Source: Hymenobacter sp. GOD-10R (GTDB lineage: Bacteria; Bacteroidota; Bacteroidia; Cytophagales; Hymenobacteraceae). Taken from it: a stretch of DNA of 64,000 nt. A model generated the notes under the pieces. It did no database searches and was not told the DNA's origin. It saw nothing but the letters and a program-made list of their open reading frames with translations. How positions within the stretch are numbered: the first letter of the stretch is position 1; each line of letters starts with the position of its first letter. Location of the stretch: positions 62,001 through 126,000 of the forward strand of contig NZ_CP141185.1 of assembly GCF_035609205.1 (NCBI RefSeq). Reading direction: 5' to 3'. Positions 25,952 through 33,119 of this stretch are shown here, one piece after another. Made by a program: the position numbers and the translations under genes.

Positions 25952-26656
25952 TTACTTTTTGGGCGACATCATCTGGCGCAGCTGCCGCTGAAACGCTTTC
26001 TGAATCTGGGCCTCGTTTGCCGCCTTGAACTGGGCGAGGATGTTGTGAATCACATCGGTCGAGGAAGCTCCCCCGCCCAGTAGCAGGCCCATCTGCTGGA
26101 AAAACTGCTGGTGGCTGGCCGTGATGCGAATCTGAAAAGTCTTCTTCTCCGCGGAATCCGCAAAGAGGGAAGTCAGGTCCAGTTTTTCCTTGCCGTCTCC
26201 CGTGGCAGCTGGCGTCGGCGCAGCTTCCACTTCCACCTCTTCTTCTAGGTCATCTTCAACGGGTGCCCCCGCCGCCGGAGTGGCCGGCGGTGCCAGTGCC
26301 ACCACGGGCGTTGCTGTTTCTCCCTTTGGTTCTACTGGGGCTGCGCTGGTTGTGGGCTCTGGAGCCGCAGCCAGCTGAGGCGCGGGCTCCGTGGTGGCAA
26401 CGGGTGCGACCAGCACTGACGGTTCCGGTTTTGCTGCTGGTACCGGGGGCGCGGCTTCGACGGGCGCCGCGGCCGGCTCCGGGGCCGTAGCCACCGGCGT
26501 GGGCGTGGGCGTAGGCTCCGGGGCCGGAGTTGGCAGTACGAAGGGCTGACTGGTCCCCATGTGGCTGATAGCCGCGACGGAGCCCGTCAGGCGGGCCAGC
26601 TCGGCCATTTGTTCTTCCGGGGTGAGTTTGGGTTTCTTGGTGGAGGCTTTGGCCAT
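25952..26656 (-). CDS. ParA-associated accessory protein (DUF3408/TraB-like)
   Basis: 234 aa. A basic N-terminus is followed by a long Pro/Ala/Thr/Glu-rich disordered linker (about 40-160). The C-terminal 70 residues (KTFQIRITASHQQFFQQMGLLLGGGASSTDVIHNILAQF) look like a ribbon-helix-helix-type domain as in DUF3408 proteins encoded beside ParA/TraA in Bacteroidetes elements. It probably binds the nearby repeat region for partition or transfer regulation. It sits 62 bases downstream of parA. Confidence 0.65.
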   Translation of the reverse strand: MAKASTKKPKLTPEEQMAELARLTGSVAAISHMGTSQPFVLPTPAPEPTPTPTPVATAPEPAAAPVEAAPPVPAAKPEPSVLVAPVATTEPAPQLAAAPEPTTSAAPVEPKGETATPVVALAPPATPAAGAPVEDDLEEEVEVEAAPTPAATGDGKEKLDLTSLFADSAEKKTFQIRITASHQQFFQQMGLLLGGGASSTDVIHNILAQFKAANEAQIQKAFQRQLRQMMSPKK

Positions 26657-26718
26657 GACGAAGGGAGGATGCAGACTTGGAGTTTAAGAGGAAAAGCAGC
26701 GGCGGATGAACCGCGGGG

Positions 26719-27504
26719 CTACGCGCCGGGGGCTGACTCGACGGCCGGGGCTGTAAACGCAATGGTTTTACCCGAGGGCGTGACGGCCCCCTCCCCTACC
26801 ACGAGGGTCAGAATTTCCAGGATGAGCTGACCCAGTCCGAGCCGGTTGAGGTCGCGCTCCGGCAGCGGAAACATCGTGGAGCGGTTTTCCTTGTAGGTCA
26901 TCAGCAGCTCCACCCGGCTCTTGAGCAAGGGCAGGCCCTTCTCCTGAAACAGCTCCTCCGTCTTGTCGTAAATCCCTTTCTTCTCGGACTTCACAAACTT
27001 GTTCCAGAAAGCATAAAAGCCCAACAGGTTGGAGTCTTCATCGCGCGACTGCACAAACTGACCCAGGATGCCCATGTAGGACATGGTGGAGGCAATTGAG
27101 CCCTTGTCCGGCTCAATCGGCAGGAAAATGTAGTCCACTAGCCTAAGCAGCTCGGGGAGCCCCACTACGTTCACCGTGCCGGGCGTATCCACCAGGATGA
27201 AATCGTAGTCCTGCTCAAACAACCCTTCGATGGAGCTCACGGCCTTCTCCACGCTGGAAATGATGACCGGATACGGTGGAATGCCCTGCTTCAGCAGGCG
27301 GGCCTGAAACGGCGCTTCCGACTGCAGCCGGTTCTGCTCTTCGAGGCGATAGGCGTGCAGGGAGTTCTGCGGGTAGTCGCAGTCCACCATGGCCACCTTG
27401 TAGCCATAGTAGTAACACAGCGCCGAGGCCATGTGGGTGCCGATGGTTGACTTACCAGCGCCCCCCTTCTGGGTGGCAAATGCGAGTACGTGGGGTTGAG
27501 TCAT
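26719..27504 (-). CDS. parA: ParA/TraA-family ATPase
   Basis: 261 aa from ATG 27504; an upstream ATG gives 22 extra residues that read through the repeat region and is disfavoured. The deviant Walker A is KGGAGKST (about 12-19), with DCDYPQNSL (switch) and ILVDTPG (Walker B). ParA ATPases segregate plasmids or position transfer complexes. It is the first gene of the minus-strand operon and abuts an AT-rich iterated region that would suit a centromere. In Bacteroides elements the same gene is called traA. Confidence 0.9.
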   Translation of the reverse strand: MTQPHVLAFATQKGGAGKSTIGTHMASALCYYYGYKVAMVDCDYPQNSLHAYRLEEQNRLQSEAPFQARLLKQGIPPYPVIISSVEKAVSSIEGLFEQDYDFILVDTPGTVNVVGLPELLRLVDYIFLPIEPDKGSIASTMSYMGILGQFVQSRDEDSNLLGFYAFWNKFVKSEKKGIYDKTEELFQEKGLPLLKSRVELLMTYKENRSTMFPLPERDLNRLGLGQLILEILTLVVGEGAVTPSGKTIAFTAPAVESAPGA

Positions 27505-27602
27505 GCGAAGGGCCAGAAGGTTTGAAGACGTTTGATTATTAGTTGCATAGTGGCGTTGTTGCACCGCCACTCAGCTGCAATAGTGCAATGCAATAAAGTT
27601 GT

Positions 27603-27657
27603 TTTGTTGCAAAGGATAAAAGTTGCTTTGTTGCAAAGGATAAAAGTTGCTTTGTTG
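27603..27657. repeat. Tandem 24-bp repeat, 2.3 copies
   Basis: Two exact 24-base units (27603-27626, 27627-27650) and the first seven bases of a third. Each unit contains GTTGCAAAG and AAAAGTTGC. Iterated units beside a parA gene are typical of partition sites or replication iterons. Confidence 0.85.
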
Positions 27658-27963
27658 TACTGTGGCAAGACAACAAAGCTTGACTGTTGCACTGTTGTTT
27701 AGTTGTTGAGTGGCGAAGATAATAAGTTGCGTTGTTGCAAAGCAACTTTATGGCAAACTCTATTGACATGCTCTGTGGTAAAGTTGCAAAGTTGTTTTGG
27801 TGTGTTGGTGCAAATAATCAAGTGCCCAGACTAACTAAATTCTAGCATCACCTAAGTTGTATAGTGGCAAAGGTGCAATGGGGTAATGTGGCAATATTAG
27901 CTATGTGCCGATGTAGACTTATGAAGACAAAATCGGTAAGGTTTCGGGTGTAAAGTTGCAAAG
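27606..27963. repeat. Dispersed GTTGCAAAG motifs
   Basis: Five exact copies of GTTGCAAAG start at 27606, 27630, 27734, 27783 and 27955, all on the plus strand, with many near copies (GTTGCATTG, GTGGCAAAG). Binding sites for the ParA-associated protein or an initiator are the simplest reading. Confidence 0.7.
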
Positions 27964-28053
27964 GGTTAAAGTTGCATTGTGGCATAACTTATTACCCTAG
28001 CCTTAACTCTAGCACCGTGCAACGCCCTCGTTCAGCCAGCTCGTTCATCGTCC

Positions 28054-28140
28054 AGCAAGCCATGTCATTGTCCGGACAAACTTCGTTTGCCCGAATCAAT
28101 GACACCGCCAAGTTCGCAGGCTCACATGGCTTGGCTTGCT
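28054..28140. other. oriT: Candidate origin of transfer (nested inverted repeats)
   Basis: Four sets of perfect arms are arranged in or near nested order: AGCAAGCC (28054-28061) with GGCTTGCT (28133-28140); AAGCCATGT (28057-28065) with ACATGGCTT (28124-28132); TGTCATTG (28063-28070) with CAATGACA (28097-28104); CAAAC (28077-28081) with GTTTG (28085-28089) round TTC. It lies 83 bases before mobC and the relaxase, where MOBP oriTs are normally found. Confidence 0.65.
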
Positions 28141-28222
28141 AGTTTAGCGTATAGCATTTAGCGTTTCGCAATTCTAGAGTAGTTTTAGTAAAATTGGGTA
28201 AGCTAACGTCCCCAGAACCATC

Positions 28223-28546
28223 ATGGAACCAGAGAAGCAAGCTGAGAATGTCGTTGACGCCGTCCGTACTTTGCGCATTGACGTGCGGGTAAGCCCGGAC
28301 GAGAAGAAGGCTTTGCAGTCAAAAGCTGCGGCCGCTGGCTACAAGAAAGTATCGGCTTATTTGCGCGACGTGGGCCGGGGCGTGGAGGTCAAAGAAAGTA
28401 TCCCACCGGAGCTGCGGCGACAGCTGGTAGGCATCGGTACTAACCTGAATCAGATAGCACGACTGGCGCAGGCGGGTAAGTCTTTTAGCTCCCATGAAGC
28501 GCAGTTGGTACAAGCACTAGCTATAATCAGAGGGTACTTAGTATGA
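28223..28546 (+). CDS. mobC: Relaxosome accessory protein, MobC family
   Basis: 107 aa. The first 55 residues fit a ribbon-helix-helix (RIDVRVSPDEKKALQSKAAAAGYKKVSAYLRDVG), and the C-terminal GIGTNLNQIARLAQAG is the hallmark of MobC proteins. They bind oriT and help the relaxase melt the nick region. The stop overlaps the relaxase start by four bases (ATGA), so the two are co-translated. It begins 83 bases from the dyad proposed as oriT. Confidence 0.9.
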   Translation: MEPEKQAENVVDAVRTLRIDVRVSPDEKKALQSKAAAAGYKKVSAYLRDVGRGVEVKESIPPELRRQLVGIGTNLNQIARLAQAGKSFSSHEAQLVQALAIIRGYLV

Positions 28547-29415
28547 TTGCAAAGACCACCACTGGCAACGACTTTGAGGGTGCGCTGACCTACGGCGCGG
28601 GGCAGCGCCAGGGCCGGGGCAAGGAGCCGGGGGAGGCCCCACTTCTGGTCGTGGCAAATCTGATTCCGGGTACTCCCAAAGAAATGGCGCAGGACATGCG
28701 GGCCGTGGCGGCGCAGAGCAAAAAGATTCAGAAGCCGGTGTGGCATACCGTGCTCTCGTGGAAGGCGGGGGAGGTGGTGAGCCGGGCGCAAAAAGTGGCC
28801 GCCGCCCAGCGGTATTGTGAGCTGATTGGCGCGCCCATTGACCGGCACCAGGTGGTAGTGTATGAGCACCGGGATAAGAAGCACGCGCACGTTCACATCT
28901 ACCTGAACCGGGTGCCGATTGATGGGGGACCAGCGCTGCGGACGGATAACAACTTTTACCGGCAGCCGGCCATTACGCGGCAGATAAGTCAGGAGCTGGG
29001 CATGGACCCTATCCCCGAGCGGCGGCGCAGCCTGCGGGCGCTGGACCCTACCAAGGAGGCCGCGCGGGAGCAAGTGAGCCGGGCATTGCAGCAGGTACTC
29101 GAGCAAGCCGATAAGGGAGGGGAGGAGTGGTTGGCTTTGCAATTGCAAAAAGAGCTGATTGGAGTGCGGTATACCCACGACAAGGGCGGCGTCCTGCGGG
29201 GCGTGAGCTTTGAACTGAACGGCGTGGCGGTCCGGGGGCAGGAAGTGGGCTACAAAGGGGCGCAACTGCGCGAAGCCCTGACCGCGCCCGGGCTGCAGGT
29301 GGCGTTAGGGCCGGAAGTTGCGCGTGCGCCGGGTGCGGACCAGCCAGCGGTGCTGCCGAAGCCCAGTCGGCCCGAGCCGAAGAAGCACCCTCACCGGAAG
29401 GGGCCCGCCCGGTAG
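28543..29415 (+). CDS. mobA: Relaxase/mobilization nuclease (MobA/VirD2-type)
   Basis: 290 aa. The metal-binding histidine triad of MOBP-like relaxases is visible at H114, H116 and H118 (KKHAHVHIYLNRV), and a conserved His68 lies in PVWHTVLSW. A catalytic Tyr may be among the N-terminal residues (ALTYGAG, Tyr17). The enzyme nicks oriT and leads the strand into the recipient. It is short for the family, lacking a helicase domain. The end is Pro/Arg-rich and closes with HRKGPAR, similar to tails on the Fic, AbiEii, DUF3945 and Toprim proteins here. Confidence 0.9.
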   Translation: MIAKTTTGNDFEGALTYGAGQRQGRGKEPGEAPLLVVANLIPGTPKEMAQDMRAVAAQSKKIQKPVWHTVLSWKAGEVVSRAQKVAAAQRYCELIGAPIDRHQVVVYEHRDKKHAHVHIYLNRVPIDGGPALRTDNNFYRQPAITRQISQELGMDPIPERRRSLRALDPTKEAAREQVSRALQQVLEQADKGGEEWLALQLQKELIGVRYTHDKGGVLRGVSFELNGVAVRGQEVGYKGAQLREALTAPGLQVALGPEVARAPGADQPAVLPKPSRPEPKKHPHRKGPAR

Positions 29416-29476
29416 CGGTCGGGGGGTAGGGCGGTTCATTCGTGTGCCCGGCGTGCACCTCACCGCTGACTTTGGA

Positions 29477-29524
29477 CCGCTCGTCAAATAATTCGCGCCG
29501 GGGGCTGCCGGTGGGGGTAAGTTG
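29477..29524 (+). promoter_or_regulatory. Possible weak copy of the tra-type promoter element
   Basis: CCGCTCGTCAA at 29477-29487 is followed 41 bases from its start by TAAGTTG (29518-29524). This resembles the element at 22952-23010 and 32998-33056 but with mismatches and one extra base. It would drive the coupling protein gene. Confidence 0.35.
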
Positions 29525-29549
29525 CTTGATTCACCAAGCGATTCAAGCG

Positions 29550-31559
29550 ATGGAAGACGAGAAAGGACTGCGGAAAATCATGGAGTTTATGCGCCTGTTT
29601 GCCATTGTGCTGATGGGCATCAACATCTACTATTACTGCTTCGGGTATTTCAAAAGCATGGGCTGGACGCCAGCCGTAGTCGAGCATATACTGGAGAGCT
29701 TTACCCGGAATACGTTTCTGTTTAAGGCTAGCTGGGTCAGTAAGACCCTAGCCGTGGTCTTTCTGCTGCTGAGCTGCCTCGGCACGCGGGGGCGGGCCAA
29801 TGACAAGCTGAAAGGAGCCACGGTGGCGGGCTACGCGGCCATTGGGCTGGCCCTGATTTACGGGTCGGACGTGGTGCGCAGCTTCTCGCTGGGGGTGGGG
29901 CTGACGACGGCGCTCTACGCCGGGCTGCTATCGGGCGGCTTTCTGCTGCTGCTGAGCGCCGGGGCCTGGCTGAGCCGGCTGTTTAATAATGACCTGATGA
30001 AGGACATTTTCAACAAGGCCAACGAAAGCTTCCCGCAGGAGGAGCGGTTGATGGAAAACGAGTATTCGGTGAACCTGCGCACCGAGTACCAGCTGCGCGG
30101 CAAGCAGCACCACGGCTGGCTGAACGTGGTGAACCCCTTCCGGGCCACGATGGTGCTCGGCACGCCGGGCTCGGGCAAGAGCTTTGCCATCATTAACGAG
30201 TTCATCCGGCAGCACCTGGCTAAGGGCTTCTGCATGTACATCTACGACTACAAGTTTGACGACCTGAGCCGCATCTGCTACAACACGCTGCTGCGCCACC
30301 AGGACAAGTTTGATAAGCCGGTGGGCTTCTACGTCATCAACTTCGACAACCCGCGCAAGAGCCACCGCTGCAACCCGCTGCTGCCCGAGCTGATGACCGA
30401 CATCGTGGATGCCTACGAAAGTGCCTCCACCATTATGCTCAACCTCAACAAGAGTTGGATTCAGAAGCAGGGCGACTTTTTCGTGGAGTCGCCCATCAAC
30501 TTCGTGGCGGCCATCATCTGGTTTCTGAAGCTGTTCGAGAAAGGCAAGTACTGCACCTTCCCGCACGTCATCGAGTTTCTGAGCCGCGACTATGAGGAGA
30601 TTTTCCCGGTGCTGGCCTCGTACCCCGAGATTGAGAACCTGGTGAAGCCCTTCGTATCGGCCTTCCAGAAAGACGCCATCGAGCAGCTGGAAGGGCAGAT
30701 TGCCAGCGCCCGGATTCCGCTGGGCCGGCTGGCCTCGCCGCAGCTCTACTGGGTGATGTCGGGCAATGACTTTACGCTCGACATCAACAGTAACGAGGAG
30801 CCCAAGGTGTTGTGCGTGGGCAACAACCCCGAGCGGCAGGCCATCTACGGGGCCGCGCTGGGCCTCTACAATGCCCGGCTGGTGAAGCTGGTGAACCAGA
30901 AGGGCAAGCGCAAGTCGTCCATCATCATCGACGAGCTGCCCACCATCTACTTCAAGGGGCTAGATAACCTCATTGCTACGGCGCGGAGCAACAAGGTGAG
31001 CACCTGCCTGGGCTTCCAGGACTTCTCGCAGCTGGAACGGGACTACGGCCAGAAGGAGGCCGAGGTCATTAAGAACACGGTGGGAAACGTGTTCAGCGGG
31101 CAGGTATCGGGCAACAGCGGCAAGTGGCTGAGCGAGCGGTTTGGCAAGATTCTGCAGCAGCGCCAGAGTTTGAGCATCAACATGCGCGAAACCAGCACCA
31201 GCCTCTCCACCCAGATGGACAGCATGATTCCGGCCAGCACCATTGCCAACCTCACGCAGGGCAACTTCGTGGGCGCGGTGGCCGACAACTTCGGCGAGGA
31301 AATCGACCAGAAGGTGTTCCACGCTCGCATCAAGGTGGACGTGAAGGCGGTGACTGCCGAAGCCCAGGCCTACCAACCCATCCCCGATATCACCAGCTTT
31401 ATTAACCCAGCCACCGGTAAGGACGAGGCCGAGGAAATGATAAAGGCCAATTTCAACCGCGTGAAAACTGAAGTGAAGGAGCTGTGCGCCCGCGAGTTGC
31501 TGCGCATCGGGCAGGACCCCACGCTGCGGCACCTCATTAAGGAGAAAGTAGAAAAGTAA
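29550..31559 (+). CDS. Type IV coupling protein (VirD4/TraG-like, YWFCY type)
   Basis: 669 aa from ATG 29550. The N-terminus has about four transmembrane segments and a YWFCY-like sequence (NIYYYCFGYF, 25-34), the Bacteroidetes coupling-protein variant sometimes named MobC or TraG. Walker A GTPGSGKS is at 204-211, Walker B at SSIIIDELPT (about 455) and a sensor-like GFQDFSQLERDYG near 487. It recruits relaxase-DNA and effector proteins to the secretion channel. It would be the receptor for any shared C-terminal export tail. The two upstream genes are mobC and the relaxase. Confidence 0.92.
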   Translation: MEDEKGLRKIMEFMRLFAIVLMGINIYYYCFGYFKSMGWTPAVVEHILESFTRNTFLFKASWVSKTLAVVFLLLSCLGTRGRANDKLKGATVAGYAAIGLALIYGSDVVRSFSLGVGLTTALYAGLLSGGFLLLLSAGAWLSRLFNNDLMKDIFNKANESFPQEERLMENEYSVNLRTEYQLRGKQHHGWLNVVNPFRATMVLGTPGSGKSFAIINEFIRQHLAKGFCMYIYDYKFDDLSRICYNTLLRHQDKFDKPVGFYVINFDNPRKSHRCNPLLPELMTDIVDAYESASTIMLNLNKSWIQKQGDFFVESPINFVAAIIWFLKLFEKGKYCTFPHVIEFLSRDYEEIFPVLASYPEIENLVKPFVSAFQKDAIEQLEGQIASARIPLGRLASPQLYWVMSGNDFTLDINSNEEPKVLCVGNNPERQAIYGAALGLYNARLVKLVNQKGKRKSSIIIDELPTIYFKGLDNLIATARSNKVSTCLGFQDFSQLERDYGQKEAEVIKNTVGNVFSGQVSGNSGKWLSERFGKILQQRQSLSINMRETSTSLSTQMDSMIPASTIANLTQGNFVGAVADNFGEEIDQKVFHARIKVDVKAVTAEAQAYQPIPDITSFINPATGKDEAEEMIKANFNRVKTEVKELCARELLRIGQDPTLRHLIKEKVEK

Positions 31560-31583
31560 GGCCTGGACAGGTGGCCCGCTTGG

Positions 31584-31623
31584 ACGGCACGGAGTCGGGT
31601 TTTGCGCCCCGGCTTCGTGCCGT
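31584..31623 (+). terminator. Hairpin after the coupling-protein gene
   Basis: Sixteen-base arms (31584-31599 and 31608-31623) pair fully in plus-strand RNA, counting two G-U pairs, with an 8-base loop. They share the ACGGCACG arm start with the hairpin at 23047-23089. No T-run follows. The 3' arm ends 19 bases before the convergent mercury operon stop. Confidence 0.6.
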
Positions 31624-31641
31624 TCGTGTATCCGGGGGCAT

Positions 31642-31875
31642 CTAGCCGCAGCAGTTGCCCGGACCTTGCTGCTGGATGGGCGGGCAGGGCACCGTGCCGT
31701 AGGAGCAGTACACGCAGCAGTCGCCGGCCAGGGGCTTGAGCACGGTATGACAGCCCGGGCACTCATAAAAGTACTGGCAGGCGTCGGTGGGCATCTGTTC
31801 GGTTTGCTGGTGCGCGCAGACCGGGCAGGTGAGCGTGGAAGTAAGCTGCGGGGATTTGAGTGCGGGGGAGAGCAT
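31642..31875 (-). CDS. Cys-rich GDCCVYCSYG protein of the mercury operon
   Basis: 77 aa from ATG 31875. It contains a CPVCAHQQ zinc-ribbon-like pair, CPGCHTVLKP and the phrase GDCCVYCSYGTVPCPPIQ, a motif often seen next to merT in Bacteroidota. At least nine cysteines could bind Hg(II) or Zn(II), making it a likely cytoplasmic metal chaperone or buffer. It is the last gene of the operon, seven bases after merTP. Confidence 0.8.
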   Translation of the reverse strand: MLSPALKSPQLTSTLTCPVCAHQQTEQMPTDACQYFYECPGCHTVLKPLAGDCCVYCSYGTVPCPPIQQQGPGNCCG

Positions 31876-31882
31876 ACGGGAA

Positions 31883-32503
31883 TTAGTTGCGGGTGACAAT
31901 CTGGTAGCCGGTGCCGTTGATGGCTTTTTCCACCTGCGCAGTCGGGCTTTTGTGCGCGTCGAAACGCACCTGTGCGGTGCCCTGCGCATACGACACGGTG
32001 ACGGCCTGCACGCCCGGCAGCTGCTGCACCGCGTGCTCGACGTGTTGGGCACAGGCCTCGCAGGTCATGCCCTTGATGCGATAATTAGCCGTTTGCCAGG
32101 CCGGCGTGGCCCCGTTTGTTGCTGGGACCGGCGCGGCGGCAGGCGAGGTCGGGTACAGGCGCGCCCCGTAGTAGGGAAAGGCCAGCAGCAGCACCGCCAG
32201 CCCGGTAACTATTCCCAGAAAAAGCCGGGATTGGGTGAATGCCGGCTTGGCATCTATCGCGCAGCCGCAGTCATCGGTAGCGGAGGCCGGCTTGAGCTTC
32301 TGGTACCACGCGAAGCCCAGCACGCCCACCGTGAGCGCCATCAGGTAGGGGCGGAAAGGTTCGAGCCAGGAAAAGGCCGCTGCCGAAGCGCCCAACCCTC
32401 CGACCAGGGCCAGCAGGGGCGTGATGCAGCACAGGGAGGCAGCCAGGGCGGTGAGTAGCCCCGCGCCGAGCAGGGGCTTGCTGGTGGAGGGGGGCGAATT
32501 CAT
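31883..32503 (-). CDS. merTP: Mercuric transport fusion protein MerTP
   Basis: 206 aa from ATG 32503. The MerT part has three to four transmembrane helices with the Hg-binding pair in SLCCITPLLALVGG (Cys25-Cys26) and a second pair in DDCGCAID. A linker then leads to a MerP/HMA domain with GMTCEACAQHVEHAVQQLPGV. Together they import Hg(II) to the cytoplasm for reduction. The start overlaps the arsR-type gene by four bases (ATGA). No MerA reductase gene is present in the window. Confidence 0.9.
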   Translation of the reverse strand: MNSPPSTSKPLLGAGLLTALAASLCCITPLLALVGGLGASAAAFSWLEPFRPYLMALTVGVLGFAWYQKLKPASATDDCGCAIDAKPAFTQSRLFLGIVTGLAVLLLAFPYYGARLYPTSPAAAPVPATNGATPAWQTANYRIKGMTCEACAQHVEHAVQQLPGVQAVTVSYAQGTAQVRFDAHKSPTAQVEKAINGTGYQIVTRN

Positions 32504-32877
32504 GGGGCGGGCTGGAGGGTAGGGGAGGCGGTGCGTTCGGATAACAGCGGGCGCAGCATGGGCAGGTGCAGCTCGCTGAGCGCGTAGAAAACCGTTTGGC
32601 CGACTTTGCGGGCGGTTACCACACCGCCATCTTTTAGCTTGCGCAGGTGCTGCGAAACGGCCGATACCGTCATGCCGAGCACGTCGGCGATGTCGCACAC
32701 GCACAGCTGCTGCTCGGCCGCCAGCAAATACAGCAGCTTGAGCCGCACCTCGTTGCCCGCCAGCGCCAGGATACTGGCCGTGGCCTGCAGGGACGGCCCG
32801 GCCAGTGCCAGGCGTGACTGGCATTGCCGGATGTAGTCAGCATCGGCAAAAACCCGGATGCAGGCGTTGGTTTCCAT
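32500..32877 (-). CDS. ArsR-family regulator of the mercury operon
   Basis: 125 aa from ATG 32877. The sensing motif QLCVCDIADVLG (ELCVCD type) in the recognition region is followed by MTVSAVSQHLRKLKDGG, and a wing KVGQTVFYAL. ArsR/SmtB repressors of this type respond to thiophilic metals; in this operon mercury is the likely inducer. An N-terminal Cys also occurs (METNACIRVF). It overlaps merTP by ATGA and presumably represses its own promoter at 32892-32924. Confidence 0.88.
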   Translation of the reverse strand: METNACIRVFADADYIRQCQSRLALAGPSLQATASILALAGNEVRLKLLYLLAAEQQLCVCDIADVLGMTVSAVSQHLRKLKDGGVVTARKVGQTVFYALSELHLPMLRPLLSERTASPTLQPAP

Positions 32878-32891
32878 AAAAACAGTTTTCG

Positions 32892-32924
32892 CAAAGGTAG
32901 TACTTGCGTGTTTAAGCAAGTGCT
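32892..32924 (-). promoter_or_regulatory. Mercury operon promoter and operator
   Basis: On the minus strand TTG is followed by 17 bases and then a perfect -7 box TACCTTTG (32892-32899). An inverted repeat, AGTACTTGC (32899-32907) with GCAAGTGCT (32916-32924), one mismatch, lies between and over these elements, as expected for an ArsR-type operator. Confidence 0.8.
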
Positions 32925-32997
32925 AAAATAAGCGAAGTTTTTGCAGCGCCATTCCGCCGTTCGTGTGGTGTGCCGGCACCTCGTGACCCATTTCCGA

Positions 32998-33056
32998 CCA
33001 TTCGTCAACTTTCTCCCCAGCGCCTGGTGGGGGCCGGTAGGTTTGCAGCGTCGAAT
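32998..33056 (+). promoter_or_regulatory. DUF3945 gene promoter with the shared tra-type element
   Basis: CCATTCGTCAACTTTCT (32998-33014), then TAGGTTTG (33038-33045) exactly 40 bases from the first base, then CAGCGTCGAAT (33046-33056). The upstream box, -7 box, following motif and spacing match the tra promoter. The spacer sequence differs, which argues for functional conservation rather than recent duplication. Confidence 0.75.
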
Positions 33057-33119
33057 TCCGGGCTGGCAGCGCCTGCGCCGGCCGGAAGGGCAGCTTTTAT
33101 TCACCTACCCATTCCTCCT

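Larger units (their letters stand above)
27505..28222. other. AT-rich non-coding control region between parA and mob genes
   Basis: Over 700 bases without a credible gene and conspicuously poorer in G+C than the rest of the window. The parA side holds iterated TTGC/GCAA motifs and a tandem repeat; the mob side holds a nested dyad. The two divergent operons, partition/transfer and mobilization, start at its edges, so it plausibly contains a centromere or origin, the oriT and both promoters. Confidence 0.7.

Noticed and set aside
27603..27657. Tandem repeat considered as a CRISPR array
   Set aside because: Units are directly adjacent without spacers, only 2.3 copies, and no cas genes nearby.
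32970..33119. 50-codon extension of the DUF3945 protein
   Set aside because: It would place translation start upstream of the -7 box TAGGTTTG at 33038-33045.
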